Positions 54,190-64,000 of a stretch of DNA of 64,000 bases are shown here, one piece after another (position 1 is the first letter of the stretch; the number at the start of each line of letters is the position of its first letter). Origin of the DNA: Linepithema humile. Its lineage: Eukaryota > Arthropoda > Insecta > Hymenoptera > Formicidae. The stretch covers positions 1,660,501 through 1,724,500 of the forward strand of contig NC_090129.1 of the NCBI RefSeq assembly GCF_040581485.1, in the 5' to 3' direction. A program made the position numbers and the translations under genes. Under the pieces are notes generated by a model that ran no database searches, had not been told where the DNA came from, and was given only the letters and a program-made list of their open reading frames with translations.

Positions 54190-54506
54190 TGTTTCAACGG
54201 TCCGCTGAAGCTCGATACAATAACGCGCATACATTCAGTTCTTCTCATTCACAAAATGAAAATAATACGTGGCACAATTCCTTCGCGTCCGGTCAGCACA
54301 ACTCGCAAATCCTGGCGCAATCTAATCGCTCGACGTTCATACACCCGCTACCCTTGCCCCCAGTTATGGTACCGGTACGTAATAATCCAGCCCCCTGGTG
54401 GGACGACGCAGGCCCGTCTTATCCGCCCGCACCGCTTTACTCTCGATCGTCGCATCGCTTTTCGGCGCACGACACGGCGGACCGCGGAATACGCAAGCGG
54501 AAATGA
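54159..54506 (+). CDS. Candidate stop-codon readthrough extension of AMMECR1 copy 1 (115 codons)
   Basis: After the TAG the same frame is open for 115 codons to TGA at 54,504-54,506. The tail starts QIAWGPHQG, is rich in Ser/Asn/Gln/His, and contains STFIHPLPLPP about 60 residues in. It aligns with the post-stop frame of copy 2 over about 80 residues with almost no length change. Copy 2 ends at a TGA where copy 1 has TGG codons, so copy 1 runs 35 residues farther. Conservation of frame and residues past a shared stop suggests translation by readthrough, or by UAG-to-UGG RNA editing. No transcript or protein evidence was available. Confidence 0.5.
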   Translation, partial: QIAWGPHQGSLFQRSAEARYNNAHTFSSSHSQNENNTWHNSFASGQHNSQILAQSNRSTFIHPLPLPPVMVPVRNNPAPWWDDAGPSYPPAPLYSRSSHRFSAHDTADRGIRKRK

Positions 54507-54868
54507 CACTGGAGACGGTGGTTTCTCGCAATTTTCCACTGTTTAAAGTGGTGCGTGTTTCTGTGTCTCAGCGTACACAGTCTCCCATTTATGATACCAC
54601 ATGCTCCGTCTTGAGAATCATAATTCACATATGATGGCACCGTCTAATTGTTCAATGTTGTGTTATATTACATTGTGACAGAAATTATATATAATATATT
54701 TCATACTGATTGATCAGTATTAATATTTATAATATTTAATACAGAGATATATTTAAAATTTATAAAAATTATATTTATTAAAAATTATATTTATATCTAT
54801 TCATGTTCAAATATAAAGATGTTATATTGCAATAATTTTCGAAACTTCTATTTCAGAAATTTGTCAGA

Positions 54869-54874
54869 AATAAA
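54869..54874 (+). terminator. Candidate polyadenylation signal of AMMECR1 copy 1
   Basis: AATAAA lies about 710 bases after the TAG and 360 after the readthrough TGA. Another AATAAA follows at 54,913. The position is plausible but unconfirmed. Confidence 0.3.
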
Positions 54875-54929
54875 CAGAAAAATTTGGCGATGCATATTGC
54901 TTAATTCTTTTTAATAAATGCATTCAATT

Positions 54930-56830
54930 TTTTTTTATAATAACAGGAATTAGCGTTGCCACCATATTCTATAAAATCAATTTATATCAATAATGTAAAA
55001 ACGACAATGAGAACTTTTTAAGGACAGTGATTATATACGCCTAAAATTCACTGCCTGCCTCACAAGATTTAATGTACAAAAGTCAGAATTATCTTATTAT
55101 ATATATATATAACATCTATATAACATTTTTAGAGTATAAATATGTTAATCAAAAAATTGAGAGTTTTCGATGATTTCTCTCTATTAATATTTTTCACTGA
55201 TTAGAATATATTTTTAATCATATTATAACGCACACACATGAGCATAAAAAGACATTTGCCCTATTAAAATATGACAGTTACTTTTAATCACAAAAAGCAA
55301 TAAGTTTGACAAACAAATAAAAATTTTCTGTTACTAATGATTTCTTTAGTGAAATATTAAAAGGAAACATGGCACAACAAAAAAGATAAATATTAGATAT
55401 AAGTTAGATGTAAGTAAGAAAATATAAAGATCTCATTGTGAATTCATAAAATATCATAATTTCATAATAATTGCACCAATTATGTGGATCTATTAATGTG
55501 TATCATTAAATATTTTTCAAGCTACATATCTTGTAATATTGATATAAATGAAATATTGAACAAAATTATGACATATTTTTCGGTATCAATTCTGCTTTTC
55601 TTGAGCTGCTGGCTATTTTCGATAGCGGGCTTTAAACACTGCCAATTTATTCGCTCTGTCGTATGTTTTATATTTTATACTAATGAAATTTGTTAAAAAT
55701 ATGTAAATGAAAATTATTATTGTCTTACCTTTATTACATTATGTATCCGCGTGTTGTACGCATTAATTGGTGTTGTCATTATTATCTGCGTAAAATTTTT
55801 GAATCGATAATTAGCGAGTTCCTGATATCTTGCCTTCTGAGTCTCGGCACAAACGTCCAATATAAACTGCCAAGCATACTTTACTTGTTGACTCATGTAT
55901 GCGCTCATTTGGCCTATGGGACTCGTTTCTGTAACAGATATTACTACGATTTACACGTATGAATGATGCACTTTCACAATTGAAAACGAAAATAATTCTA
56001 ACTAGCGTTGTGATTATATTTTATGATATACAAGAAAATTATATTAATGTTTACTGAATTTTATCTGTGAAAAACAATAAAAATGGATTTACGAAATAAT
56101 TTCTTGATGTTATTAGTGCAATGGAAATTAGGTCACATAGGGCATATTATTTAAGTTCGATAATCATTACGTCATATGAATTGGCTGAATAAATTATTCT
56201 ATATTTTGTGAAACTGCCTCAAGATTTACGCAATATACGCATTTTATATAGAGTAAGAATTTTATATACGCATATACATACAGTTTATCTCCATCCTTTT
56301 CACGTAATTAATATAGTATTTAATTAATAGTGATTAATGTTAAATAAGAATTATTCCCAAAGTGTAGCCTGCGTATTTGCAGATTAATATTTATTGCCAT
56401 ATTTGGTATCACACACATTAGCGTAATAATAATATATCGAGCGAATACGTGCTCATTTTGATTGCATTTGCACATTATGTATTAAATGGCAGCGAAAGCC
56501 ACGGGCTGTTTTTTTATTTACAAGTCAAACACAGCAAGGATAACTTAATTAAGAAACCATTAATATTATTAGTCACGAAAATTATATAAAAATATTACAG
56601 GCAACTTTCACTGGAATGGAAAAGTTAAAATAAAGTTTTATATTGTCATAAGGAATATTGTGGATCAATTCTCGCTGCATTGTTCCTTTAAAACTTCAAA
56701 ATACACCTATTATATATAATAAATAAAGATTCATCTCATTTAAAATATTTAAAAAAAAATTAAAAGATGCAGATAACACAGTCAAATTTAATAACAAAAA
56801 GTAAATATATATATATATATATTATATGTT
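54930..56830. other. AT-rich spacer between the AMMECR1 copies, left part
   Basis: Strongly AT-rich sequence with short (TA)n runs near 55.10 and 56.80 kb. I see no exon or recognisable element. Confidence 0.6.
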
Positions 56831-56839
56831 TCTATATAT

Positions 56840-57425
56840 ACCTTTTAATCGCGCGGGAGCAGCTGCGAGATGGCGTCGCAATGACGCGCGGGCAAGTGCG
56901 ACGCGACCGGCGTCGCGACGCACGGTCGAGTTGATCGAAGTCGTGCCGTGTCTCGTATCTGTGTATCGGCGGTCGCAGTGTTAAACCGCAGAAGCGCGTT
57001 ATCGTTGTTGCACGACGCGTGATTACGCATCGTGACAATTCTCCGTGCGAGCGATTGACTGTAACCCTTCGGTGGCCACGGTTGTTCGGCCGTGCAGACG
57101 TCGACATATTGCGCGTTGTTGTGTTCCGGGTCTCCAGATCTCTCAGATGATCGAGACCGTGTTTTTCTCGTGTGACGTTGTACACTTCATCGCTGATTGT
57201 TATCAACGACGGAGTTCTTTGGCAGTCTGTTCCTTCACGTCCACGCCGGCTCACGGCGTTTTTGTATACGACGTAGTTGCACCGCCGCTTCCATTCATTG
57301 TCAGAGACAATCATCGAGGATGCATAATGGAATTAGCGCTCATCAAAAAACATGATCGTTTCGCAGCTGCTGTGGTAAGTAATAATGTAGGGCACAGACA
57401 TGGAAAGTTGAAAATTAGGAACTGA
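56840..57425. other. GC-rich CpG island between the two AMMECR1 copies
   Basis: A sharp switch from AT-rich DNA to GC/CpG-rich DNA occurs here. Open frames exist on both strands (160 codons minus, 126 codons plus) but neither has a recognisable domain. On the plus strand the island ends with a strong donor-like CTGTG|GTAAGTAA near 57,375. The island could be an alternative promoter and non-coding first exon for copy 2, or the start of an unrelated non-coding RNA. Confidence 0.35.
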
Positions 57426-58020
57426 ATCACTCGTTCGCACCCGTTACTTTCACTCGCTGTGCTGAATTTTGCAATGATCACCATTTTAACTTACCAATGA
57501 TAAAGTTGAAAATATGTGAGCCATAAAGTAGAAAGTAGAATCTGATTTCTCTTGAATGACTTGGCCGAATACATATTGTTAATTGTTTGTATAATCAAGC
57601 TTTATATCATTCTAAATTTCGAGAAGTCATACTTCGCATTTTCGTTTTTCTAAAAAGAAAGGAGAAACAACACGTGTTACATTATATTAATACTTAGAAT
57701 CGCACATCAATTTCATAACTTTTATTATATTTACCACTAAATAATGCATTGAGAAGTTTACTCTCTCAAAATTCAGAGTAAAACAAATCCTGTTTCTTTT
57801 CCAAATTGTCTCAAATCAGTTCTGTATATTCAAGTATCATGTATGTTTTGAATTAATGATACGTGCTTTGCAATCAAGTTTCAATATGTTTAAATACTCA
57901 TCTACATTATTTTACAACTCCACTCCGAAATTATTGTTTCCAAATGATTAAATGCCATGCGTGATAAACGACCCAATAATTAATCTTCCACTTTTCGTCA
58001 CTTCGTACTAACAAAGCGAG
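57426..58020. other. AT-rich stretch upstream of AMMECR1 copy 2
   Basis: No exon or element seen; it precedes the GC-rich 5' region of copy 2. Confidence 0.6.
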
Positions 58021-58048
58021 GGAGGCAGACGGAGTGGACGGCGGCAAA

Positions 58049-58168
58049 ATGGCGGGCGATGAAACAGCTGTTTTGGCGCGTGCTGCTCCATCTGACGGGG
58101 CGCGCGCGCGGCACGGCACGCTACACGACACGACGACGGCGGCGACCGCGACGGGAGGACGAGAGTGA
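58049..58168 (+). CDS. Upstream ORF of AMMECR1 copy 2 (39 residues)
   Basis: The ORF begins MAGDETAV, contains GARAR, and ends at TGA 88 bases before the main ATG, in a different frame. Its start and the GARAR block resemble the in-frame N-terminal extension of copy 1, so both derive from one ancestral sequence. A uORF in this place would be expected to lower translation from the main ATG. As in copy 1, the AAATGGCGG context may instead be a YY1/Pho-type promoter element. Confidence 0.3.
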   Translation: MAGDETAVLARAAPSDGARARHGTLHDTTTAATATGGRE

Positions 58169-58255
58169 GACGCATACGGGTCGTAGACCGTTCGGGTATC
58201 CGCAGTTTGGGTCGCAGTGGTCGAAGACGACGGCGACGACGATTGAGAGGGAAAC

Positions 58256-59969
58256 ATGGCTGCTGGCTGTTGCGGTACGAAGAAGCAAAAGTTAAACAAC
58301 AACACCGCGGGAGTACCATGCAACGGCACGGCGGTGTTAAATGGCACGCGTATACGTAATACGCCTATCGTGCAACCCGAAATGGGTTTCTATTGTTTCG
58401 ATGTGCTCTACTGCCAACTGCATCAGCTTGATCCACCAAAACCGCCCAACTTCAGCAACGAAGCATTGTGAGTAAAACCATTGGCGAAGTCATCCCCTAG
58501 TCAACCAGTCTCTCTCCCTCCCTGTCGCGATTATGCGTCGTGAGCTGCGTCTCTCTTTCTCGCACTCGTGACTTTCCCTATACACGATTTTTCGCCCCGC
58601 CAACCCCTTCTCCTACGTTGAAGCATCTTTTTTCTCTGTTGCCGTCCTTTTTCTCCCACCACCCACGCTAGTGCACCTCTTTGTTCCGAGCCATTCTCAC
58701 TTTTGTATTTTCAACCATTGCCATTGCGGAAGAGGGAAGGGAATAAGCGAAGAGGAACGTTTGTAAACGCCCTCTCCATAACAGATGCTACAAGATGATT
58801 ATCTTATATCTTGTATTTTTGAAACTTTTCGTTCGGTGCAGCTCGTGTCGAGGTTATGTGAGACGGATACGAGTATAGTTTTTCTTTGTACTAGTTTACC
58901 AAAATGTAAACTGGAGCACGGAATCCGTCTCTCTGTTGTTAGCGCGCTCAACTCCCTTTGATCTTTCATAAATAGAAATCAATACTTGGCTCTCCTATGC
59001 ATCTTTATCCTGTTTTACTCTTCTGTTGTTTAGAAGATAATTATTGATTATTAGTATGATATTTTAATGTTTTTCACATGAGTATGTTTAGAGATAACAA
59101 CATAAACATATCGTTTATTGATTGATTTAAAAAGAAACTGATTATTAACATTTTGTGCAGTTTATAAACATGGTTGCAAGACAATATAAATTCAGCTTAG
59201 CACAGATTTTTTTTTATAATGAAAGATGAATTTATTAATGTAATTGACAACAGTTTTTCTATGTATTCCTAGTCCTTTGTTTGTAACATGGACTATTGGC
59301 AAAGATATGCGACTACGTGGCTGTATTGGTACATTCAACGCCATGCACTTACATGCAGGACTCAGGGAATATGCTACTACTAGGTAACATATATATATAT
59401 TTTTAACATTCAGTTCAGTTTCATAGCTGAAATTTTGAATCGTGCTTTAAAAGAATTTTATTTCATACAGTGCTTTCAAGGATTCGCGGTTCAATCCTAT
59501 AACACGAGAAGAACTTCCACGCTTACATGTAAGCGTTTCTATACTGCGGCATTTCGAAGACGGCGTGGACTACTTAGACTGGGAGATAGGAGTCCATGGG
59601 ATTCGCATAGAGTTCCATAACGAAAAAGGCAACAAGAGAACTGCTACTTATTTACCTGATGTTGCAACTGAACAAGGTTTGTAGATGTGCACATGTTGTA
59701 CTATAGATAATTACTAATTCGTTTATTGACCCTCACATTTTTCTCGAATCTTTTCTAAATGCCCAGTTTGGTTTATCAGATCGGTGCATTCTGTCTGCAC
59801 AGGTTGGGACCAGATTCAAACAATAGATTCGCTACTTCATAAGGGAGGTTATAAAGGCTTAGTCACACCAGATATTAGACGCAGTGTGAAGCTGACGCGC
59901 TATCAGAGCGAGAAGATTACTGTAAGCTATCAAGATTACATGACACATTGGCATAATCGAAGATGCTAG
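58256..59969 (+). CDS. AMMECR1: AMMECR1-family protein, copy 2 (downstream tandem copy)
   Basis: Same family and structure as copy 1. Four exons join in phase: 58256-58467, 59273-59383, 59471-59676 and 59803-59969, giving 231 residues to the TAG. It begins MAAGCCGTKKQKL and lacks the poly-Gly run, having NNNTAG instead. The LRGCIG motif is at residues 85-90. Exons 2, 3 and 4 are 111, 206 and 167 nt, identical to copy 1 with identical phases. Protein differences from copy 1 are few and mostly conservative (for example SEKITVSY for SEEVTVSY, and THWHNRRC for THCHNRRC), while silent differences are many, so both copies look constrained. Which copy keeps the ancestral role is unclear. The frame stays open past the TAG. 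Confidence 0.94.
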
Positions 59970-60000
59970 CAGCTGGCTTGGGGCCCTATTCAGAGGCCCC
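59967..60000 (+). promoter_or_regulatory. Stop-codon context and downstream stem-loop, copy 2
   Basis: The stop is TGC TAG CAG, as in copy 1. Ten bases after TAG, GGGGCC (59,980-59,985) pairs perfectly with GGCCCC (59,995-60,000). Two more inner pairs (CT with AG) form if one A is bulged. The stem start has the same spacing as in copy 1, although the loop-side sequences differ. Confidence 0.5.
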
Positions 60001-60221
60001 TACCTTGCCAAACGTCTGGCACGTTTTGTTATAAAAATACTGCTGATACAGTTAATACATCTTACCAACAATACAGTACTACTCAATATAACTCTTTCAT
60101 GGCCAATCAGCAGCATTCGTTAGTTATGGTTCAGCCGAATCATCCAACGTTTATACACACACTTCCGATGCCACCGATTCCCTCAGTCGTGTTACCTATG
60201 CAAAACTATCCACCATTCTGA
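59970..60221 (+). CDS. Candidate stop-codon readthrough extension of AMMECR1 copy 2 (83 codons)
   Basis: After the TAG the frame is open for 83 codons to TGA at 60,219-60,221. It starts QLAWGPIQR, has a Gln/Tyr/Asn/Ser-rich centre and ends in a Pro-rich block with PTFIHTLPMPP. It aligns with the copy 1 tail almost without gaps over about 80 residues. In the ten-codon TFIH block, five codons differ silently and two change the residue. This pattern points to selection on the encoded protein after the stop. The tail would add a low-complexity, proline-rich C-terminus in a fraction of molecules. Confidence 0.55.
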   Translation, partial: QLAWGPIQRPLPCQTSGTFCYKNTADTVNTSYQQYSTTQYNSFMANQQHSLVMVQPNHPTFIHTLPMPPIPSVVLPMQNYPPF

Positions 60222-60618
60222 TAGAATTGCGTGTATCACATGTTTTGTTGTGCTGCATTGTTATTCTTTACGAATTTTTGTAACACAGAAAAGGGAATTC
60301 AATGAGCTGCGAAAAGTAATACGATAATTCGGAAGGTGGCTGTTATGTTCGATCTTTTGCTTAAATTGGTGCTTACTTTGTTCAGTAGCATTTATTCTTT
60401 GTTTCTGTATTTCTTTTTTTTTTGTCTTCTCTTTGTTTCTTGTTGTGTAATATGAAGAAAAATATCTCTGCGAAGAGAATACGATTTTAAGTATGGTGGC
60501 AATGTTCTTCCAAAGTCATATTTGCTGTAAGCATAATGATATTATCGGCTATAGACATGTGTATAAGGTAGATTCTTGTTCTCGTATTGTACAATTTTAT
60601 GGTTGTTAAATTGAAGAT

Positions 60619-60624
60619 AATAAA
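60619..60624 (+). terminator. Candidate polyadenylation signal of AMMECR1 copy 2
   Basis: AATAAA lies about 650 bases after the TAG and 400 after the readthrough TGA. It is the first strong signal downstream. Confidence 0.4.
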
Positions 60625-60639
60625 AATAATCTATTTGCA

Positions 60640-62930
60640 TGCAACGATGTAATCAAGTTCAGTTTGCTGTCTAATGCTTATTACTCTTGACTAGCCAATT
60701 ATAATAAAATGTAAATACTACAATTAGCTTTGCCATCATGCTAGGACATCTGCTACTCATAAAATTGATATCTGCAAACGAGTAAAAAGTTTCTAAATAC
60801 ACAATAAGTCTATATAATTAAACGTGACCATATTAGTCCATCCATTTGATAATGCACAAATTCATCGTGGCCGCCTGTTTATATCACCTTTATCATCAAA
60901 GGCAGATGTACATTATCAGCATATTTGCGAAGAATTAAATATTTTTCAATTTTCTTAAAAAAAATAGCCAAAAATTTAATTAGAATAAATTCTATAAAAC
61001 AGCTATTGTTTAAAACATACATAAAGCTTATTTCCTTTCTAAGATATAATCATTAATTATTCATATTTAACACTTGATACAATAATACTGTAACGTCTAA
61101 ACAGAATTTCTTTGCATTAATGGTATAAATAAAAGTTTTTCTTTCATTAAACTACTATTGCTATCTATCTTGTACTGATTTATGTGGGCACTGATTTTTT
61201 TCATCCAACTATAAATATATCGTTGGATGAAAAAAACGTATAATAAAATATCTAAAAATGATGGGGATACATTGTATAAATTTTTAAGGCTGCATATTTA
61301 TACCATTCCTACAATGAAGTTTAAGACATTTAGATTATAGTCCAAAGTTTTATTACAGCGAAGGATTTTTTACACTAACAACGATAATTTAATTGACAAT
61401 TTCACTTGTGTCTACAATTTAATATAGTTTTGATACAATTTTATTTATAATAATAATTTTAGAAATTGTTATTATAAATTTTTCTCAATTATTTCTACAT
61501 GAAATAAATATTTTTGATAATTGTAGGATGCAATCTTCACTGTAAATAAACGATGGACTATTACTACACTAATAAAAAAAATATTAGGTATATATTATAG
61601 GTGTAAGACATTAACAAAAATGACGATCTCATTGTGATGTTGATTGCTGTACAAATCATGATATTTAATGTCATGGCTCATGTTCATTATAGCATCTGAA
61701 AAAATTGGTTCCGAATACTTAAAAGTAATTCAAGTATTATGGAAGAAAGCAAAACACACTTGCGTATACTGTAAATCTGCAAGCTGCAGTTTGCAATTGA
61801 ATTATGACTAAAAGCGAGTAATGCGTTGATGGAAAAAAGTAGCACAAGAAAAAAGATATACTGGAATAGTTTGTGAGTATATCTTAAATGCGTGGTACGT
61901 TGAACAGCATATAAATAGAAATTCTAGCATATTTTATATTACACCATTTTGCTTCTTAGACTTTGCGGCTATACGATAGCTGCTTTCATTCACTGCCAAC
62001 ATAATCATTGTTGTAGGTATTATAAAAATCCTACTCCCGAAAGAATAAACAGTCCACGTTGTTGTATTTTGGTTGAATCGATGCATTAGTATCAATGTTA
62101 TCTTTTATATATCTTATTACATACACATAGTTCCTGGGATCTCCTTGCTACTCGGGCCCCTGTATGACGTCCAGTAAACTGCCAGTAATATACTTAAACT
62201 TTAGAGTAGTTGGCAAATCAAAATTGCGCTCACTTGTGCCCAATTTAATTTTAGAAATCAAATCATGTAAAATTTTTTTCTAATTAAAACATTTAGAACA
62301 TGTAATATAAGCAAAATAAGGGTGCTACATTTTCTTTGTCGGATAAAAATTCAAGAAGTTTCCAAATCTAATCATATAAAGTTCCAGTAGTTTGTTTAAC
62401 ATAATAGAAAAACAAAACAAATCGTAACTTTCGTGTATTACATATTGGAAGCTTGCATTGAATACTTCCGGATTTACATGATAAAAGGTGTATTCCATTA
62501 AATTTACTATTTGCTTCAGCCTATAAGAAAATCAATAATATAAAACATGAGTTAATACACACCTTTGATCGTAAATTGAACTTATATATTAGAGTCAACA
62601 TTACAGAAAAATTGTCTTAAATTAGAAAAGCTGTATATACTATTAATATTTAAACCAGCAATCTTTTTAAACAGTTTGAAAGCGTTTATTATCATAACAA
62701 ATCATATGGTGCCTAGATACTGGATTAATTTTGAGAAAGGGAAATAGTATGTGTAACTACTATGCGTAACAATACTCTTGGTAAAAACAAGAGCATCGGT
62801 GAATGATTATAAATAGACATCTTATAACACTAATGTCAATAATGAAATAAAAATACATTTTATATTCTACAAACTATTACAGCCTTTCTTAGTGTCCTTA
62901 TATTATATATAATATATACAATGTAGTTAA
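60640..62930. other. AT-rich interval between convergent AMMECR1 copy 2 and TMEM126-like genes
   Basis: No exon seen. The two genes point toward each other, so this interval holds both 3' ends. It contains a 15-bp perfect hairpin (61,195-61,236) and otherwise unremarkable AT-rich DNA. Confidence 0.55.
61195..61236. repeat. Hairpin with 15-bp perfect arms
   Basis: Seven T residues plus CATCCAAC are followed after 12 bases by the exact reverse complement. It resembles a rho-independent terminator in shape, but this is a eukaryotic sequence and such a shape has no terminator meaning for Pol II. Its function is unknown. Confidence 0.7.
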
Positions 62931-62943
62931 CTTCATATATTTT

Positions 62944-62949
62944 TTTATT
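62944..62949 (-). terminator. Candidate polyadenylation signal of the TMEM126-like gene
   Basis: AATAAA on the minus strand lies about 35 bases after the stop codon. A second AATAAA overlaps the stop codon itself (62,983-62,988). Both are plausible for a compact 3' UTR. Confidence 0.35.
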
Positions 62950-62983
62950 TACTAACACATAAAATTTGTTTTCTTAAAACTTT

Positions 62984-63999
62984 TTATTGCACATGTAATG
63001 CATCTTTGTTTTCTAGTTTCATTATATATTGTATATCTTTTATACGGATAAAAGATTTGATTTGTAAATATGTTATAACATTAGCTAGCAACACGTGAAG
63101 GGTGAATAATGTTGCAATTTTGGGAAGCATTGGTTTATAAGTTGATGAAACGATTTTAAATATTCCTTTCATATCAGAATAATGTGGTGTGTTAAATACT
63201 CCACTGCCACTGGTAACCTGTCAATCAAGTATAATAAATAATAATAAATTAAGATTTCATGTGATTAGTATCATAAAAATAATAGGAAAAAATTCATACA
63301 TACTGCGAAATTTGCGATTGGTGTTAGCATTAGTGGCAGAACCAGTCCGGTAAAAGTTTGCAAGATTGCAGCTTTGGATTCCAAACATAAAGGACAAGTA
63401 ATGTCTAATAACAATAGTTTTCGCAGGATGACCTGAAAAATATATTATATTTTGCATCATTCCTTATTACGTCAAATTGCTGATACTTTTGGTCATTTTA
63501 ATACAATGAATTTTTACTTGCAGGTAGTACCTCTGAATATGAAAGAGATGTTGTTATAGCTGGAGCTGCTGTAAGACCTAACATCGTGGGAAAGAGACCA
63601 TAATCCCGTAATTTTAATTTTCGCCTGAATCGCAGATTAATGTAAGCACCTGTGAATGATGCTGCTCCAGCCAGTAAAGCACGTCCATATAGCAGCACCC
63701 ATCTAGGTTAAAGATTTATTATTTTATGAGGATATATCGTGAGAGAGGTGTACAACTTCTCATATAACTTGAATGACTTTAAGTAACAAATAATTATCCA
63801 AAGAATATTCGTACAAATGCAAAGATGTATTTTGCTATTGAAAAACACGATAGTTTGATATAGAGTATTTTATGGTTATGTACACATCGCTCTGTGGTTT
63901 CCAGTTACGAATGATTTCCACTTCTCTCAATAAAACGTCATGTTTTGATAACACTCCTTTTACATCTTCCAGGATACGTGCTTTTTGTTTTGTATCCAT
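62984..63999 (-). CDS. TMEM126-like mitochondrial membrane protein
   Basis: Family members are multi-pass mitochondrial inner-membrane proteins needed for respiratory complex I assembly in mammals. Four exons on the minus strand join in phase: 63999-63884, 63702-63531, 63432-63304 and 63217-62984, giving 216 residues (human TMEM126A is 195). The first exon is charged and soluble. Exon 2 encodes a small-residue membrane segment (ALLAGAASFTGAYINL), basic residues (RFRRKLKLRD) and a second hydrophobic segment. Exon 3 carries a CPLC Cys pair before another hydrophobic stretch (TGLVLPLMLTPIANFA). Exon 4 has a fourth hydrophobic segment. The Cys pair and segment order match the family. The exon 1 donor (GT|GTACAT) is the least certain junction. 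The ATG is one base from the window edge, so further 5' exons cannot be excluded. Confidence 0.7.
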
Positions 64000-64000
64000 T

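Noticed and set aside
56832..57314. 160-codon minus-strand open frame in the CpG island between AMMECR1 copies
   Set aside because: Arg/Thr-rich with no domain; the GC-rich island opens frames on both strands.
61195..61236. Hairpin with T/A ends resembling a bacterial terminator
   Set aside because: The sequence is an insect nuclear genome with introns; the resemblance is structural only.

Overview
The window is eukaryotic nuclear DNA from an insect. It is AT-rich with many CpGs, has GT-AG introns and AATAAA signals, and carries a few intron-split genes in long gene-poor stretches. The protein types and the CpG-rich, sparse layout suggest a hymenopteran, probably an ant; that placement is inference. 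There is no bacterial, plasmid or CRISPR content.

Layout. Bases 1 to about 30,130 hold no gene I can support, only simple repeats, small inverted-repeat elements, GC-rich patches and one possible decayed coding remnant (28.8-29.2 kb, minus strand). A nine-exon lysosomal glucosylceramidase gene (GH30) lies at 30,180-33,458 on the plus strand. After another empty stretch, which contains a clean TA-flanked hairpin MITE at 40.5-40.7 kb, a seven-exon histidine acid phosphatase gene lies at 42,549-45,950 (plus). Two tandem AMMECR1-family genes follow at 52,488-54,158 and 58,256-59,969 (both plus). Their exons 2-4 are identical in length and phase, so they arose by duplication. At the right edge a four-exon TMEM126-like gene runs on the minus strand (63,999-62,984); its 5' end may continue outside the window.

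Most interesting signal. In both AMMECR1 copies the coding exon ends with TGC TAG CAG, and the same frame stays open beyond the TAG for 115 codons (copy 1) and 83 codons (copy 2). The two predicted tails are alignable (Q-I/L-A-W-G-P just after the stop, and a T-F-I-H-x-L-P-x-P-P block about 60 codons later), and several codon differences between them are synonymous. Both copies also place a GC-rich stem-loop exactly 10 nt after the TAG. Together this looks like a duplicated, selectively maintained stop-codon readthrough module. A second paired feature is an upstream MAGxxTAV start: in copy 1 it is in frame with the main start, in copy 2 it is a separate 39-codon upstream ORF.

The genes do not form an operon or a pathway. 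The two hydrolases are secretory or lysosomal, AMMECR1 is a conserved intracellular protein of poorly defined function, and TMEM126 is mitochondrial. Exon boundaries were worked out by hand from splice sites, phase and protein continuity, without transcript data.
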